The notes: generated from the letters alone by a model not told the origin. Shown: positions 23,885-37,300, numbered from the stretch's first letter. The stretch: DNA of 64,000 nt from Taxillus chinensis (GCA_023512835.1 CM042092.1:51528400-51592399), one strand, 5' to 3'. Made by a program: numbers and translations.

Positions 23885-24045
23885 ATTCAACGACTTCAGT
23901 TAAATTAATCTAACCAAACGAAATCAATCCGTTATCATATCATCAAATTAAAAGAAAGAATATCAACTATAAATATATATATATAAATTCTGAATTAGTT
24001 ACCAAACATTTATTATATATATATGTTTATAGATTCATTTATAGG
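23885..24045 (-). repeat. 5' LTR of element 1, outer part
   Basis: Continues the match to the 3' LTR (TTCAACGACTTCAGTT, then TATA-rich, then GTTTATAGATTCATTTATA). Similarity to 14,865 fades after about 24,045. The expected CTTACA terminus is not found. Confidence 0.7.
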
Positions 24046-24800
24046 TATATAGATAATTTATTTATTTACGCTGGGGAAAGGGGAAAGGGCAACCGGCCCA
24101 GCGTGAACTTGCCAGCCCACTAGGGCTAGCGAGGGAGGCGGCATGGAAGCTGCTGCCTCCTTCTCTCCCCAACCGTCCAGGGGCGCCGATTTGCTCCTAC
24201 CCCGGACCACGCGATGCGTGGGAGCATCCCTTGGCGCTGCAACGCCACTCTCACTTCACCTCCCTCGCACGACGCGCGAGGGTTTCTCTGGGGCAGCGCT
24301 GACACTGCCACCCCTCGCTTCCTTCCCGACCACGGCGGAGCACCGGGCTGCGCAGGGTGCGCGGCTGCCACACTGGACGTCATCTTCCACTGTCGCACGG
24401 GACGTCGTCGGCTACCTCCTCCGCGTGGCACACGAGAAAGCTCCAACGGATGCTGACGCTGCCTCCCTATCTCCTCCCTACACTAACGACGCAACACCAA
24501 ACGAAGGCCCTATTTCGTATAATAATTATATGTATATAACTATGATTCAAGTCACCAACCATACTATCCACGTTCAATCAATACGAGGAAATCAAGAACC
24601 ATGAACCACCTACCTGATTATAGCCTCGAATGATCAACTCGACAGTTTGCTTCAAACTTCGCTGCTCCTCTTGCCAAGCTTGCGCGCGCACAACGAAAAT
24701 AGGGCTTCTACCCTAATTTCTTTTATTTATACTCTCTTAAATATAATAATAATAATATCAATAATAGTATTGTATTAATAATTAATAATAACAATATTAA
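24046..24800. other. GC-rich segment of probable LTR origin
   Basis: A sudden GC-rich stretch (24,060-24,500) ends in AAT-rich DNA like that in the 3' LTR. It may be an LTR segment deleted from the other copy. The open frame 24,143-24,604 encodes a Pro/Thr/Ala-rich composition with no family features, so I do not call it a gene. Confidence 0.4.
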
Positions 24801-26857
24801 TAAGGTCTTTATATTTAATGAGTCATATAGACATCACATCACAAACAGTATGCAAATATAACTTTCCACGGACCGATGTCCGGGATACAACACATAATAC
24901 AATACAAAATATAGTACTCATACATCAGAGTAGTGGGCATGTCCTCTTGGAAGAAAGTCCTCCACTAGTCTCGGGTCACACCTGAAAAGGGGAAATAACA
25001 AGTAGGGGTGAGCGACAAGCTCAGTAGGTGACCTTAATACTCCACATCATGCAAACATACAAGTCTATACTACATGCTCTGTGTACTCGTGCACTGTGCA
25101 GTGTGCACAATCATCAGGACTCAGCCTGCAAACAAACATCAGGACCCAGCCTTCCCACATAGGACAACTTGTCGACGATCCTCCACAAGATCCCAGCTTA
25201 GGGCACTCAGCCCTAGCTCCACGAGCTCAACGGCTCAACACAATCCTCAACGGGATCTCAGCTCAGGGCACTCAGCCCTAGCTCCATGAGCTCGACGGCT
25301 CACGAGCTCAACGGCTCAACACAGGCCTTAGCCTCACGGTGAGAACCCAACAAGTCATAGAGCTCAAGCCCCAATTCGTCAAACCAACATACCAACACCA
25401 ATATGGCATTAAGGTTCACCATACTCCTTTTATAACTGAAGTCAGTCTTCACAAATCGTTCATCATTTCTTGACCAAGGAAGGAGATACCCATAGAAGTT
25501 GTTTTTTTGAAATAAAAAGTCCCGACATTGGGTCTCCATATCATAACTAAGATAATCTAATTTTTGAGGATTTTTCTGAGATGTCTAACCCCACTTTCCA
25601 AAAATTCACCTCCACGAAAAATTGGATTTTTCTGAAATTTTACACTAAATCCCAATTTTCACATTTTGAAGGAGTGAGAATTTAATTTTCTAGTATTTTT
25701 CTTTGAATCCGAACGGGGGGTATTTCGCTATTTACATTGTAACTTAAGTAATGTGGAGAGACTTAATGGTTACAATGTAAATGGTCCAATGCAGTACAGT
25801 TGCACTGCTGCGGAACACTGCTGCAAATTGAAGTTGCAGATTGATGTTGCGGAAACACTGTTGCGGATTGATGCTGTGGACCACTGTTGCAGATTGATAC
25901 TGCGGAATTGATGCTACGGACCACTGTTACTGCCACATCCGGACTACTAATCTGGACTAGCTGATCCGGACTACTAATCCGGACTAACTGATCTGAACTA
26001 CTGATCTGGACTAACTTATCCGGACTACTAATCCGGACTAACTTATCCGGACAACGCTGCTGCTGACTATGCTCAGGATACTGTTCATCGTCGTTTTGGG
26101 CCTGTTCTTCGTCTGGAATCAACCCAGTGACCCCCAGACGCTCACAAACACACGTTTTACTCAACAGACTATAATATCTACTTCAAAACGCGTCCTAAAC
26201 GCCTCTAAATCGCATGGTAACAACAGAAAGACACACAAATCATATATCCATCTAGATCTAAATCTAGATTTCCATGGTTGACTTCTCAACCCTCATGAAA
26301 TACATAGTTATATAACCACAGATCACAGTAACACCTATCCAAAGACAGGATCGAGATAAGAAAGTCCAGGACACCTACCTAAAAAGATTATTTGCGATTC
26401 ACGATCTCCAATCATCTCAAATCACCAAAGGAAGCTCTTCACCTTCTCTCTCTCTCTCTCTCTCTCTTGCTCAAACACGCACGCACCAAGCAATTAAAGG
26501 GATAAGGTACTTTCTTAATTATCTTAATTATTTATACTGCTGCCAATAATTGGCCTCCCAGCAATAATTGACCTCCCGAGGTCACGAACTCCAAATTGAG
26601 CCTAATTACTGTCAAAACGCTCGAAATGACGAGCATAATACTATTCAGATATTATCACACTCAAATGACCGCTCAAATGCAAAGTCAACCAATAAACCCC
26701 GAGAAAGTCAATAATCGGGCCACTCGGGGCCTCGACCCAGAATCGGGCCCAAGTACTATCAAAATACTTACATCGACGACTACACTACCGTCCAGATAGT
26801 TGCATTCCCATAGAATGGCTATCTCTCAACACTACCCAAATACGAGTCTTTATAACA
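24800..26857 (-). repeat. fragment of a related chromoviral LTR
   Basis: Blocks common to other LTRs here appear in the same order: GGACCGATGTCCGG (24,870), GGTGAGCGACAAGCTCAG (25,008), ACTGTTCATCGTCGTTTTG with GGAATCAACCCAGTGACCC (26,080), a (CT)n run (26,444), and TACGAGTCTTTATAACA at the end. The start (TGT.AC.CCCC) is absent, so it is truncated. GGACTAACTGATC-type units repeat at 25,950-26,050. Confidence 0.6.
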
Positions 26858-26869
26858 CACGTGACGCAG

Positions 26870-27712
26870 GCCTTTTAGTGCACTAGTTATTAAATTTGAG
26901 ATGATCATTATGGTTCAAATCTAAACTTGTATATACAATATTTGTGTTTGATACTAGTGCAATTTAGGTAAATTAAGTAATTATTTTTTTAAAATGTTGG
27001 ATTTAAAATTATTTACTATTATAATTTAATTTTCAAAATAGGTGTTATAATTGTTTTTAAAAGTTATTTCTAACTATTTTTTATTTTTAAATTTAAATTT
27101 AATTTTGATTGGAGACTCAAATAAATTTTTATTTTTATTTTTTACTTTTTTAAATTTAAATGTGTTTGGATAAAAGATAATAAATTATAATAACTTTTAA
27201 AAATATCAAGAATATTTTTATAATCATATCAATTTATTATAATTTTTTATCTTTTATCCAAACACATTATAAAGTCCTTCACTATTTCATTCTATTTTTA
27301 TATTAATTTCATCCCCTCTCAATTTTCTTTGTACCAAACCAACTCTAAAATTTTAACCCAATTTTTTGAGTCAACTACATGAAATATAGAAAATCTAGGA
27401 GACGAAAATCCATCTTCATCCCAAGGAGTGTTGCATGGGGGAGAGGCATTGGCAGCATAGCAAATCTGTGTAGGGGGAGGGGCAATGGCAGCACACCTAT
27501 GTAGGGGGGCAGCACACCTAATGAAAATATTAAAATTTTATTCAACCTGTTATTTCATAATATAAAATTAGAATAATTATAATTTATAAAAGATAATTAT
27601 TTAATTAAATTATAGATAAACTATATACCATTTATCTTTTTCAAAAAAAAAAATGATGTTCCCTAAATGAAAATTATGTTTTTCTTGCTTGCTCGTTACT
27701 ATTAGTCTTCGG
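26870..27712. other. AT-rich intergenic region
   Basis: No gene or terminal repeat seen. A short G-rich patch (27,440-27,515) holds a partial duplication of GGCAGCACACCTA. Confidence 0.5.
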
Positions 27713-27720
27713 GATTGTGT

Positions 27721-27976
27721 TAGGGATGGCAACGGGGCGGGTTGGGACCGGGTAGTGGGTGACCCGAGCCTGTCCCGGATGAGTTCGGGTCGGGTTGGGG
27801 CAGGGCAAATGAGTATTGCGGGTCGGGGCGGTCACGGGTCGGGGCGGGTATTTAAAGACAAAACTAATAAAAAATCTGTTAAATTGTTGGGGCGGGGCGG
27901 GCGGCCAATATCCATGACCGCCCCGTTATCTCATTGGGGCGGGGCGAGGCGGGGCGGGGCGGAATTGCCATCCCTA
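27721..27976. mobile_element. GC-rich hAT-like MITE with perfect 8-bp TSD
   Basis: The 256-bp element starts TAGGGATGGCAACGGGGCG and ends GAATTGCCATCCCTA, so its termini are inverted repeats. It is flanked by exact 8-bp copies of GATTGTGT (27,713-27,720 and 27,977-27,984). An 8-bp duplication and TAGGG.TGGCA termini fit the hAT superfamily. It is made of GGGCGGG-type units and has no transposase, so it is non-autonomous. Confidence 0.9.
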
Positions 27977-27984
27977 GATTGTGT

Positions 27985-30090
27985 ACGTGCATCTCTGACA
28001 AGACGGTTCTTCTCTTAATTATTTGGCACACAAGCAGCTTGTTAATTCTACTAAATTGTAAATCCACTATAGTACAAAGTCAAAGGACAATTGGCTTGTT
28101 ATACAGGTTTCATTAGGCCCTGTTTTGTAAGCCACTTTCAAAATGATTTTATGTTTTTAAATTTTAGAAGTGGAAATTTTATATTAATTTAATATGATTA
28201 AATTTTAAAGTCTATTTTTAAAAAACGTCGATCCCGTAGTCATGTTTAAAAGTTATTTAAATTATTTTTTTATTTTTAAATTTAAATTTAATTTGTACAA
28301 GAAATTTAAATAATTTTTAAAATTTTATTTTTACTTTTTTTTTTACTTTGGATCAATATATTTTTAAAAATTTTAAATTCTTTTATGAGATCTATTTTTC
28401 AAAAACGAATTATTTCTATTTTTTTGTACTAAATAAAAATTATTTTTAAAATAAAAAAGTAAAATAAATTATAATAAAAATTCAAAATCTTAAAATTATA
28501 ACACAAAAATCAAAATCAACTCTTTAAAATCTTCCCATAAATTTAGGCGCAATTCAAATTGGGTAGGATACAAACTAACTTAAAGAAGAATTTTAAAGAA
28601 TAAATAGTAACTTTTCAAAAATAAATAGTAGCTATAGTATTAAATAAAAAAAATTTACTGGCAGAAAATAAAAAAAATTTAAACATTTTTTAAATTTGAC
28701 TATCTACCCGTAGAAAATAAAAAAAATAGAATTGGTCGGTGGCTTACGCAGTTTACTTAAAAGAAGAAAAACTGCAATATCACTTAAGTCTAGTGGCAAA
28801 ACATTGGGCAATGGAATCTCGTTTTTTATTTTTGATTTAAAAAAATGGAAACAAACAAACATATTGTTCAGGAAGTAGAGCTATTGAGCAATCACCAGGT
28901 ATGAGTATTTGTCTGTTTTCCGAGGAAAAAAACGTAAAAACATAGGAGCACGGCCTCACTCATTTTTCGAATATGAAGTTTGAACACGTGTGACAAATAT
29001 GCCATCACTAATTTCCATAAGTAATTAATTAAGACGTATGCTTCATTTATTTGTTTAAAATAAAGAATTTTAATTTCAAACCTATTTTTTTTAAAAGAAG
29101 AATAGCATTTAACTTATCATGGTGAGTATGAGTTGGATGGAATCGGAGAGAAAGACTAAATTATTAATTGACTTGTCAAGTTGTCATTAATAGGTTATTA
29201 AATCTTTTATTTTTTGACTGAATAAATTTTTTTAATGTCATCCTCAAATTGTTAAATTTTTGACGAATGCTAACTAGTGAATATGACGGATTAAGCAGTG
29301 CTAATAGTCATTTATTGATTTATAATTAAAAATATGCATAAAAAGATTAAATGTATAAAATATAAAATAATAATATTCATTAGCATATTATTTTATTCAT
29401 TAAGCATTTATCATTACGAGGAAAAATAATAAATTTATAAATTATAGAGTCACAAACTTATAATAGGCGTGCTATATAACTCTTGACCTGATGAAAGAGA
29501 AGATATATAGTAAATTAATATTTAATAGATAAATAATAGTGTTTATTTTATTTTGATGATGCATCCGGTAGTGAGATTGAACATATTTATTATTTTATTT
29601 TAAAAATAATATTTAACTAATAAATACTTAAAATAGAAAGAATGAAAATTAAACTTTAAAGAAATAGATTGTTGATAAGAAATCAATTGCACGGGGAAAT
29701 TTGATTACTTGTAGTATAGGTTTATTTAATTAGTGAGAAATAGTAAAAAAAATACAGAATTTAAAAGTATTAAAAGGCAGTTCGATTATTGATTTATAGA
29801 TTTTAAATGAATGTTAACTCAATTAATGTAGCGGATGGATTGCTTTTGCAATGAAAAATTAATTAGTTCTAGAAAGCTTATTTACGAATTGAATCAGAAT
29901 GTGTGTCAAATTTGATAATTAGCAATAAATTACTCGTATCCCCAAAAACACCACGTTTTTTGTTTTACCAAGCCCGCACGTCTCTCCCCTTCCCATGAAG
30001 AGCCAGCCATAAATTACTTACCGGAACGTGAACAGCTCAAAATGGGCCACATCAGGGCTGCCCAGCTGTTCCTTACTACCCGACTCTGAA
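27985..30090. other. AT-rich upstream region of the ABCG31-like gene
   Basis: AT-rich DNA with no credible gene. The last few hundred bases (29,940-30,160) are less AT-rich and contain the likely core promoter. Confidence 0.5.
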
Positions 30091-30096
30091 CACCGC

Positions 30097-30108
30097 CTCT
30101 ATAAATTA
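30097..30108 (+). promoter_or_regulatory. candidate TATA box of the ABCG31-like gene
   Basis: CCTCTATAAATTATG lies about 140 bp before the first coding codon, a good plant TATA match. A purine/pyrimidine-rich leader and an (AG)n tract follow it. Not tested by transcript data. Confidence 0.45.
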
Positions 30109-30187
30109 TGGGCAGTTAGGGAAAGGGCGGGCTCATGTGAAGATCGAGTTAATTAATAGAGTTGCTTACGACGCCGCCACCACATAC

Positions 30188-30189
<2 letters not shown>

Positions 30190-30240
<51 letters not shown>
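30190..30240. repeat. (AG)25 microsatellite abutting the first codon
   Basis: About 25 AG dinucleotides that end exactly where the coding sequence should begin. The last G (30,240) takes the place of the A of an ATG. Confidence 0.95.
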
Positions 30241-30244
<4 letters not shown>

Positions 30245-30743
30245 GTGTTCTAACGGAACCGAGTACTCGTCGGCAATCGAAACGGAGACATCGCGACGTC
30301 CGTCGAACGCGGAGGAGGACAGAGAGGAGCTTCTGTGGGCGGCGATCGCCAGATTGCCGTCACAGAGGCGAGCGAGGACGGCCTTATTGCGGCGGTCTCC
30401 GGAGGGCGGCGGCAAAGAGGAGAAGACAGAGACGATCGACGTGGAAAAGCTCGACCGCTTCGATCGCGAACTCGTTTTGAAGAAAGCGTTTGCCACCACC
30501 GAACAAGATAACTCATGCCTCCTTTCCGCCATCAAAGACAGACTAGATAGGTATATATGTATGGCGCGCTCTGCATACCTCTCAATTTATTACTTCTGCA
30601 TGAAACGAACCTAGGAGCATCTTTTATTCCTTTTTTTTTAAACAAATTATATTTCATTATACTATATGTATACAAGCTGGACATTAATTGTCTATAATCC
30701 TCAATTGCTTTCAATGACCAATTAATCTTTTTTTTTTCTTTTA

Positions 30744-30821
<78 letters not shown>

Positions 30822-31345
30822 CATCTTATCTTTCATTATACTCTATTTGTACATGCATATTGTAAAGTTCTTGTTAGAAAATTGTTTGTTTGAAAAAAAA
30901 AGGATTAGTTTTGTGAAAGAAAATAAAAGAAATTAAGGGTTTTTTTAATTGATGAACAATATACCTCAAATGTTTTTTTTTTACTTCCATAAATAATTGA
31001 GTTAATTATTACTAACTTCTATCTGCTTCAAATATCATGATAAAAATAGAGTCGGATTGGAATTACCCACAGTCGAAATAAGGTTTGAGAACTTAAACGT
31101 CACGGCTGATGTTCAATTTGGCTCAAGAGCTTTGCCCACTTTAACGAATTTTGCTCGGGACTCGATCGACGTAAAATATTTCCATCTCATGCTATATATT
31201 CAGAGTTGTACTTTATAATCATATGATGATATTTGTTGTTTTCTATCTCAATGCAGTACATTCTAACTGGTTTGAGGGTATTTAAACCGCAGAGACATTC
31301 TCTGAATATATTGAAGAACATTAGTGGTTGTGTGAAACCAGGAAG
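30240..31345 (+). CDS. ABCG31-like exons 1-3: cytosolic N-terminus before NBD1
   Basis: This block encodes the PDR-specific N-terminal region. Exon 1 gives [18 protein letters not shown], the conserved WAAI.RLP box, and [11 protein letters not shown]. Exon 2 gives [10 protein letters not shown] and FGSRALPTL. Exon 3 gives the lead-in to NBD1 ([17 protein letters not shown]). The donor after exon 3 (GGAAG|gtaagc, 31,345) waits 17.9 kb for its partner acceptor at 49,202; the split Arg codon (AG+G) fits. An automatic predictor could easily orphan this piece as a separate short gene. Confidence 0.88.
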
Positions 31346-34300
31346 GTAAGCGATGTGTTTGTTTACTTCTAATAACTATTCTAGCATCCCTTCATCATAG
31401 AGTGGTGGCTCTTGGGAATTTCTTTCAGTTAACAAATTATTTGAAAGCATTCAGACTTTTTTTATCAAGAATATTTATATAATTTTTTAAAAGTAAAGGT
31501 TTGGTAAGCTAAAAATATATTAGTAATAATTACATTTGTGGTTTAGAAATTGAATAAATATTTGTGCAACTGGCTCGCGGCATCTTTGTGAAACCGTGAG
31601 GGATTAGATGGCTATGATCTTTTTTTTCTCCCCCCTTCGATGAATTGGTAGGCTGCTATGTCATCACGGTTATCTAAAAATTATCCAACCCCGATTGTAT
31701 GTAGCATTACTCTTAGAAATTTATATAACCTTGTTTGTTACATATATAAATTGGCCGGCTTTTCTAAATTTTCATTGAATTTACATTGGTTTTTTAAAAT
31801 TTTATTTTCTATAGGAATAAAATTTGAATTTTTTTTAAAAACATGTTTATTCTTAAAAGGACAGAACTTGCCTCAAATCTGAGTTGATGGAAGTTTCTCT
31901 AACCCACTAACGTGGCAGCAGCTAAAGCTGTCACATGTTAAATTTAATTTTACTTTAATTTTTATTTTATTTTTCTCTCCATAATTGTGCCATCATCATC
32001 TCTGACGTCGAGGACTCTTTCGACTGCTAAGGGACATCGATTCTCCTAATCGGTCGGTTGAGTGAAGAGGTGGCAGGTCCAAAGAGAGCCAATCACTCCA
32101 GATATTGGCACATGATCGACCCTTCACTTTGGCTCAGTTTCTTCCAAGTTGGGATAGTTTGTGAAGGGTTATGGGATGATTTAATAAGACTGGGACCAAC
32201 AGACATAGTGGGGCATCATCGCTACCTTCACTCCTATTAGTTTTTTTTTTTGGCTAACTTCCAAGATTCCACACGCTCACCAGTCAAACGCAAAGATCAC
32301 ATTGCTTTTTTATCGTCCCTCTAGTCGTTTACCAACACTCCATATTCTACAATTAGGAACACACAAAAGTCAACCAATAAATTTATTTCCATTAACAAAC
32401 CAATAAAACCAATTTATTGACTCATTGAGTTCCATTTTAAATGGTCTAGGACATCAAACCATGAACCTGTATATATATTCCAAATCTCCCACAATGAAAC
32501 CCCACAATACAATAGATTTGTGTGACATAAAAAGAGTTGTACCTAAGGGATGACGGATCTCCTAATCCCTGGGGCTCCCTGGGTCTGTACAAATCCATGT
32601 CATGCGATGAATTCCCGAAATTCAAAATGCAATCGTTGAGGAGAGCTTGCAGCCAGCTTCTTTGACAAGGCTTCATCTTCATCACTCGCCAACTAATTGA
32701 GAGAACTGATGTTTTTCAGGCCAGGTTTGGATGAAGGGCAATGGTCAGAAGAGCTGAACGTCAGAGATGACGATGGTAGAGGAGAGAGAAAATAAAATCA
32801 AAATTAAAGTAGAATTAAATTTAACATGTGGCAGCTCTAGCTGCTGTCACGTCGGTGGGCTGGAGAAACATCTTTCAACCCAGGTTTGAGGCAAGTTTTG
32901 TCTTTCTTAAAATAGGATTTGGAAATAGAATATGAATAGTACTTACTTATATTTGGGGATTCATTATTCATTTCCCAAAAAAATTTATTTTTTAATATTT
33001 TGTTCGACACATGTATTTTTGAATGACTATAATAAATAAAGAGAAAAAAAAAAGAATAATATAAAAATATTATTTTAATAAAATAGAAAATTTTAGGGAA
33101 TGAGATGTAAATTTTCTTTTTGAAAGTGAGAAAAATTTAGGGAGTATCATTTTTAACTAAAATTTCAAGAAATCTAATTTGACTGTTTACAAGTACAAAA
33201 AGTGATTATAATTGAAATTATTTTTAAAAATACTTATCTTATAAAATAGCTTAGAGTATCTCCAACAAGTTAGCTATATCATTGTAGTCAAAAATAGATA
33301 AAATGCGACTACAATAGGTTAGCTATACCACCAGTTGTAATAATAAATTTAGGTAAATTTACCTAAATTTATAGCTTTTACCTAAGATACCACATCACCT
33401 AATTTTTGTAAGAACCTAAAATATCCTTCCCTCTAACAGTCTCTAATGCCTTCATGTGTCTATCCACCCCCCAAATCAGCACAATCTCCTTATGTCGCAT
33501 TGTTGCACCCCTAACTCCAGGAGACCCAAAATCGAACACGTGACTATCCCTTACCCGCACCTAAGGACAAGAGGTTGGTGACTGGCACCGAAAGAGCACA
33601 CTATAGGTGCTACCCAAATGCACCTATACAATCATACAACAAGGGTAGTGCTGTCACTCTAAAAACCATACAACTGAACGAAATATCATCATACACATCA
33701 TGTATTACTTAGTACAACAACCACGAACCCATATCTAGAAGACAATACAGTAATAATACAAAATAACAAGGATGGACATAGAAAGTCTTGTACATCGATA
33801 AAATCTTGTTTACTCGACCAGCTTGATGGCAACTCTTAGAACTATCTCTTACCTGAACTTGAAAAGACAAGGCAACAACGTAGGGTGAACACAAGGGCTC
33901 AGTAGGTGACCTATACACACTATTCGTGCATATATGTGCTAGTGTAGACTGATACAGTGCCAATGAATGCATAACCACACAACAATGTCTATAATGTCCT
34001 ATGCAATACCAATGAAAGCATAAACACACATACAACAACGTCCATATAATAGGGTACTATGCAATACTAATGAAAGCATAAATACAACATCCACACCATC
34101 GAGTCACACAAATAGTTCACAGCTCAATTGATTAGCATAGGGTAAGGCTCTTACAGCCTGCTTGCTATAGTGGGAATGTAGCATGAAAAGCAGCCACATG
34201 TGAGACCTTCCGCTGTCAACTAACCATGTAAGGGACCTCGGCTCCTAGCCAACCCTATATGGAACCTATGTTGACCAACCAAGCAAACCAACAAAACACC

Positions 34301-37300
34301 ACAAATTAAGCCCCCAAACGCCATGATTTTCAAAATCCATGATGATATCCATACCACATAACATTTCATGCCAAGCAAACAACAAAATAATAAGAATAAC
34401 ACAAAAAGGACTAGCCCTGGAGAGCTACCTAAAACCCTTGCCTTGAAACTCCACTGATTCAAATGTCCTTATCTAAAAGCTTGCTTGAATGTCCTAACTG
34501 TCTGACTCAAATGTCCTAATTGAATTTCTTCATTCGATAGTCTGACTCAAATTTTTTGATTAGGGATGGCAACGGGGCGTATCGGGCCAAGGTATTGGGT
34601 CACCCGACCCCGCCTCGAAAATGTAAAGTGAATATTCGAACCCACCTCACCCCGATGTTGGGGCAACTTATTATGGCCCAAGTCCACCCTACCTGGTCCT
34701 CTAATTATAGCATGTTGAGATTAAGGCTTTACTGTTGTTACCTATGGTGTATTTGTAGAAGGCACAGTAATAGAGAAACAAGCAGTGACAGATGAAAATG
34801 ATAAATCAGATCCATGCAATCAATTGAAGTTGAGATATGGATGGTCACAGAGCATGATGAAAGTAAATTAAAAAATACTTTTATCACCTGCTGTAGTGAG
34901 AGATCATAAGTACATGTAGTCTCTTACATATATTGTTACATATATCTCTTATTTTTATCACCATGGGTCCACGATAGTATGATTGAACGGTAGGGGGAGC
35001 TGTGGCAGTGGGCAAACACGACAAATCTACCGATCTAGACGACGACAGGGCTCCATTCCTATAGATCAATGTCGCAGGCTACAAATAGCGACAAAGCTAA
35101 AAGGGATCTATCGACGAATGGCCGTGTGAGTTGTGACTATGTTGTATGTGAGGAGGAATAGATAAACAGCTAGTGTCGAGTGGACTGGATAACGGATACT
35201 AGAGTCACTGCCTCACTGGACTGGAGTCGCTACTCACTGCGGCTCGACTAGAGTGGAGAGAGAGAGAGGCAGTCAATCAATGTAATGTAAACAAAAGGAA
35301 ATTTGCAAGATTAATATATCAGGGTATGTATATGAAAACCCTAAACATAGGTCGGAGAGGATCGGGGAGGGGTGGGCAATATTCGGTCTTGACCCGAAAT
35401 CCTATCGGGGCAGGTTAAACACGATCGGGTAGGGGCGCGTCAGAGCGAATATGCCACCCCTAGTCCTGATTCGAATGTTCTGATTGATATTTGAATGTCT
35501 TGATCGAATGTCCTAATCAAATGTTTTCATTCGAATGTCCTGATTCAAATGTCCGGATTGAATGTCCTCTGCCTTGAGGCTTCTTCAAGTTTTCGATCAC
35601 ATAGTTCGCTGAGGTTACTGTTAATCATTGCTTTAACCCGTTCTTTGTTTGGAATCAACTTAGTGATCCCAAACCCTTATAAACCCTTCAAAAACTCATA
35701 AAACTCATACCCAATACTACATATCAGGTTTTGATAATATATTATGTACTTAAATCACAAGATTCAATCCAAAATTGGATTTCCCCCAAAACCTAGGGTT
35801 TATATGAAATCACACAGATCATGCCAAAATTATGCATATAAAAACAGAATCAAGGTAAGAAGTATAGAAACACCTATTTGGTAAGGATTCACAGATAAAT
35901 TAACCCCAGAATCCAAGCTCCAAGTTTCGATTCGCCATACTCCACTTCCAAGCTAACTCTACGCTCTCTCTATTTCTTTTACCAAAGCTGTGAAACGCAA
36001 AATGACAATCCGTTGAGAGTCCCTCTCTTTCTCCCCTATTTATATTTTCTACTTATCTGTTTAATTAATACACACTCAAAATTACACAACTAACCTTTTG
36101 GGGTCCTAATTTCAAATTGGACCCAACTATTATCAAAACGCTCGTACCGTCGAGCATAATACTAACTAGATATCTTCATTACCAAATAAATACTATCTAA
36201 TAAATTAATCCAAATATAGGTCTCTACATCCTTCCCACCTTAGGACTTTTTATCCCTAAAAAGATAACTTATCTCCCACATATCCCTCATCTCAAAAACA
36301 TGCCTAACAAAACAAGACCACAATACCTATGGTGATAAACCAACATTGAAACCAACACAAGGGATAATAAGGAACTATCTAATGTTACCCCAATTTCAAC
36401 CATAGCATGTGCAACAAGCAACCTTACAACCACCATAGGTATCACAAGCACTGCCATGACAGGCACAAGCAACAATGCTAGGAGAAATCATAGTAAAAGA
36501 CAGCATAAGTAGTGTAACAACAAATAGTGCCATAATAAGCAACCACATGCAGTAACAACATAACAAAGCAAACAATGCATCACTTCAACACATGGGAAAA
36601 GACCTCATACACCCTCCCCAGCTCAGGACTGTGCGTCCCCGGACAACTCAGGATGAAGAACTCGCATCTGACTCTTCCGCTCCCACGTCTGCTCCTCGAG
36701 AGCATGGTGTCCCCATCACACCCAAACCAAGGGGATAGTCTTGCCCTATAAGACCTGCTCCCATTTATCCAAGATTTGAACTGGGGTCTCCACAATAGAA
36801 CCATCATCAACTAACTCAATCTCATGCAAATCAAGCACATAGGAGGGATCTGGGTAGTACCTCCAACTGAGAGACATGGAAAACATTGTGGACATGAGAC
36901 AACTTGGCGGTAACACCAACCGATAGGTTACTGGTCCCACAACTATAATAATAAAAATTGTCCAACAAATAGGGATAAAAGTTTGGACCCATGTCCAAAC
37001 CTCATATGTCCCCTGCGGGGCGAGACACGCAAGAAGACCTAATCTCCCACTACAAATTGTAACGAGCATCGTCGTCTATTTGCATATGATTTCTACCGGG
37101 GCTGTTAGCATCCACTACCGAATCAACTTGACCTACTCTGTAGTCTCTTGGACTATATGGGGACGCAACACAATGGCCTCTCCCGTCTGTGCCCAACATA
37201 AAGGGGATCGACAAAGGCGCCCATACAAAACATCATAAGGTGTTATCCCGTTCGTGGCCTGATAACTATTATTGTAGGAGAACTCCACCAATGGAAGATG

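Larger units (their letters stand above)
13800..24045 (-). mobile_element. Tekay/Del-like chromoviral Gypsy retrotransposon (element 1)
   Basis: A degenerate LTR retrotransposon read right to left. The 5' LTR starts at 20,590 on its internal side (interrupted by a TRIM), followed inward by a tRNA-iMet-type primer-binding site, gag with two zinc knuckles, protease, RT, RNase H, integrase, a chromodomain-like tail, and the 3' LTR (13,800-15,187). This gene order and the chromodomain are those of chromoviruses. Coding regions carry several stops and frameshifts, so it is not autonomous. The left end is sharp (TGTCACGCCCC). The right LTR cannot be followed past about 24,045, so no reliable target duplication can be given. 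Confidence 0.85.

Noticed and set aside
24143..24604. 153-aa Ala/Pro/Thr-rich frame
   Set aside because: GC-rich segment in LTR-derived DNA; overlapping frames on both strands are equally open and none has family features.
30149..30535. Minus-strand 128-aa frame opposite ABCG31 exon 1
   Set aside because: Shadow of the GC-rich exon; the plus strand encodes the recognisable PDR N-terminus.
32058..32240. 60-aa frame in the centre of the foldback element
   Set aside because: Too short, no transposase motif, no similarity I can name.
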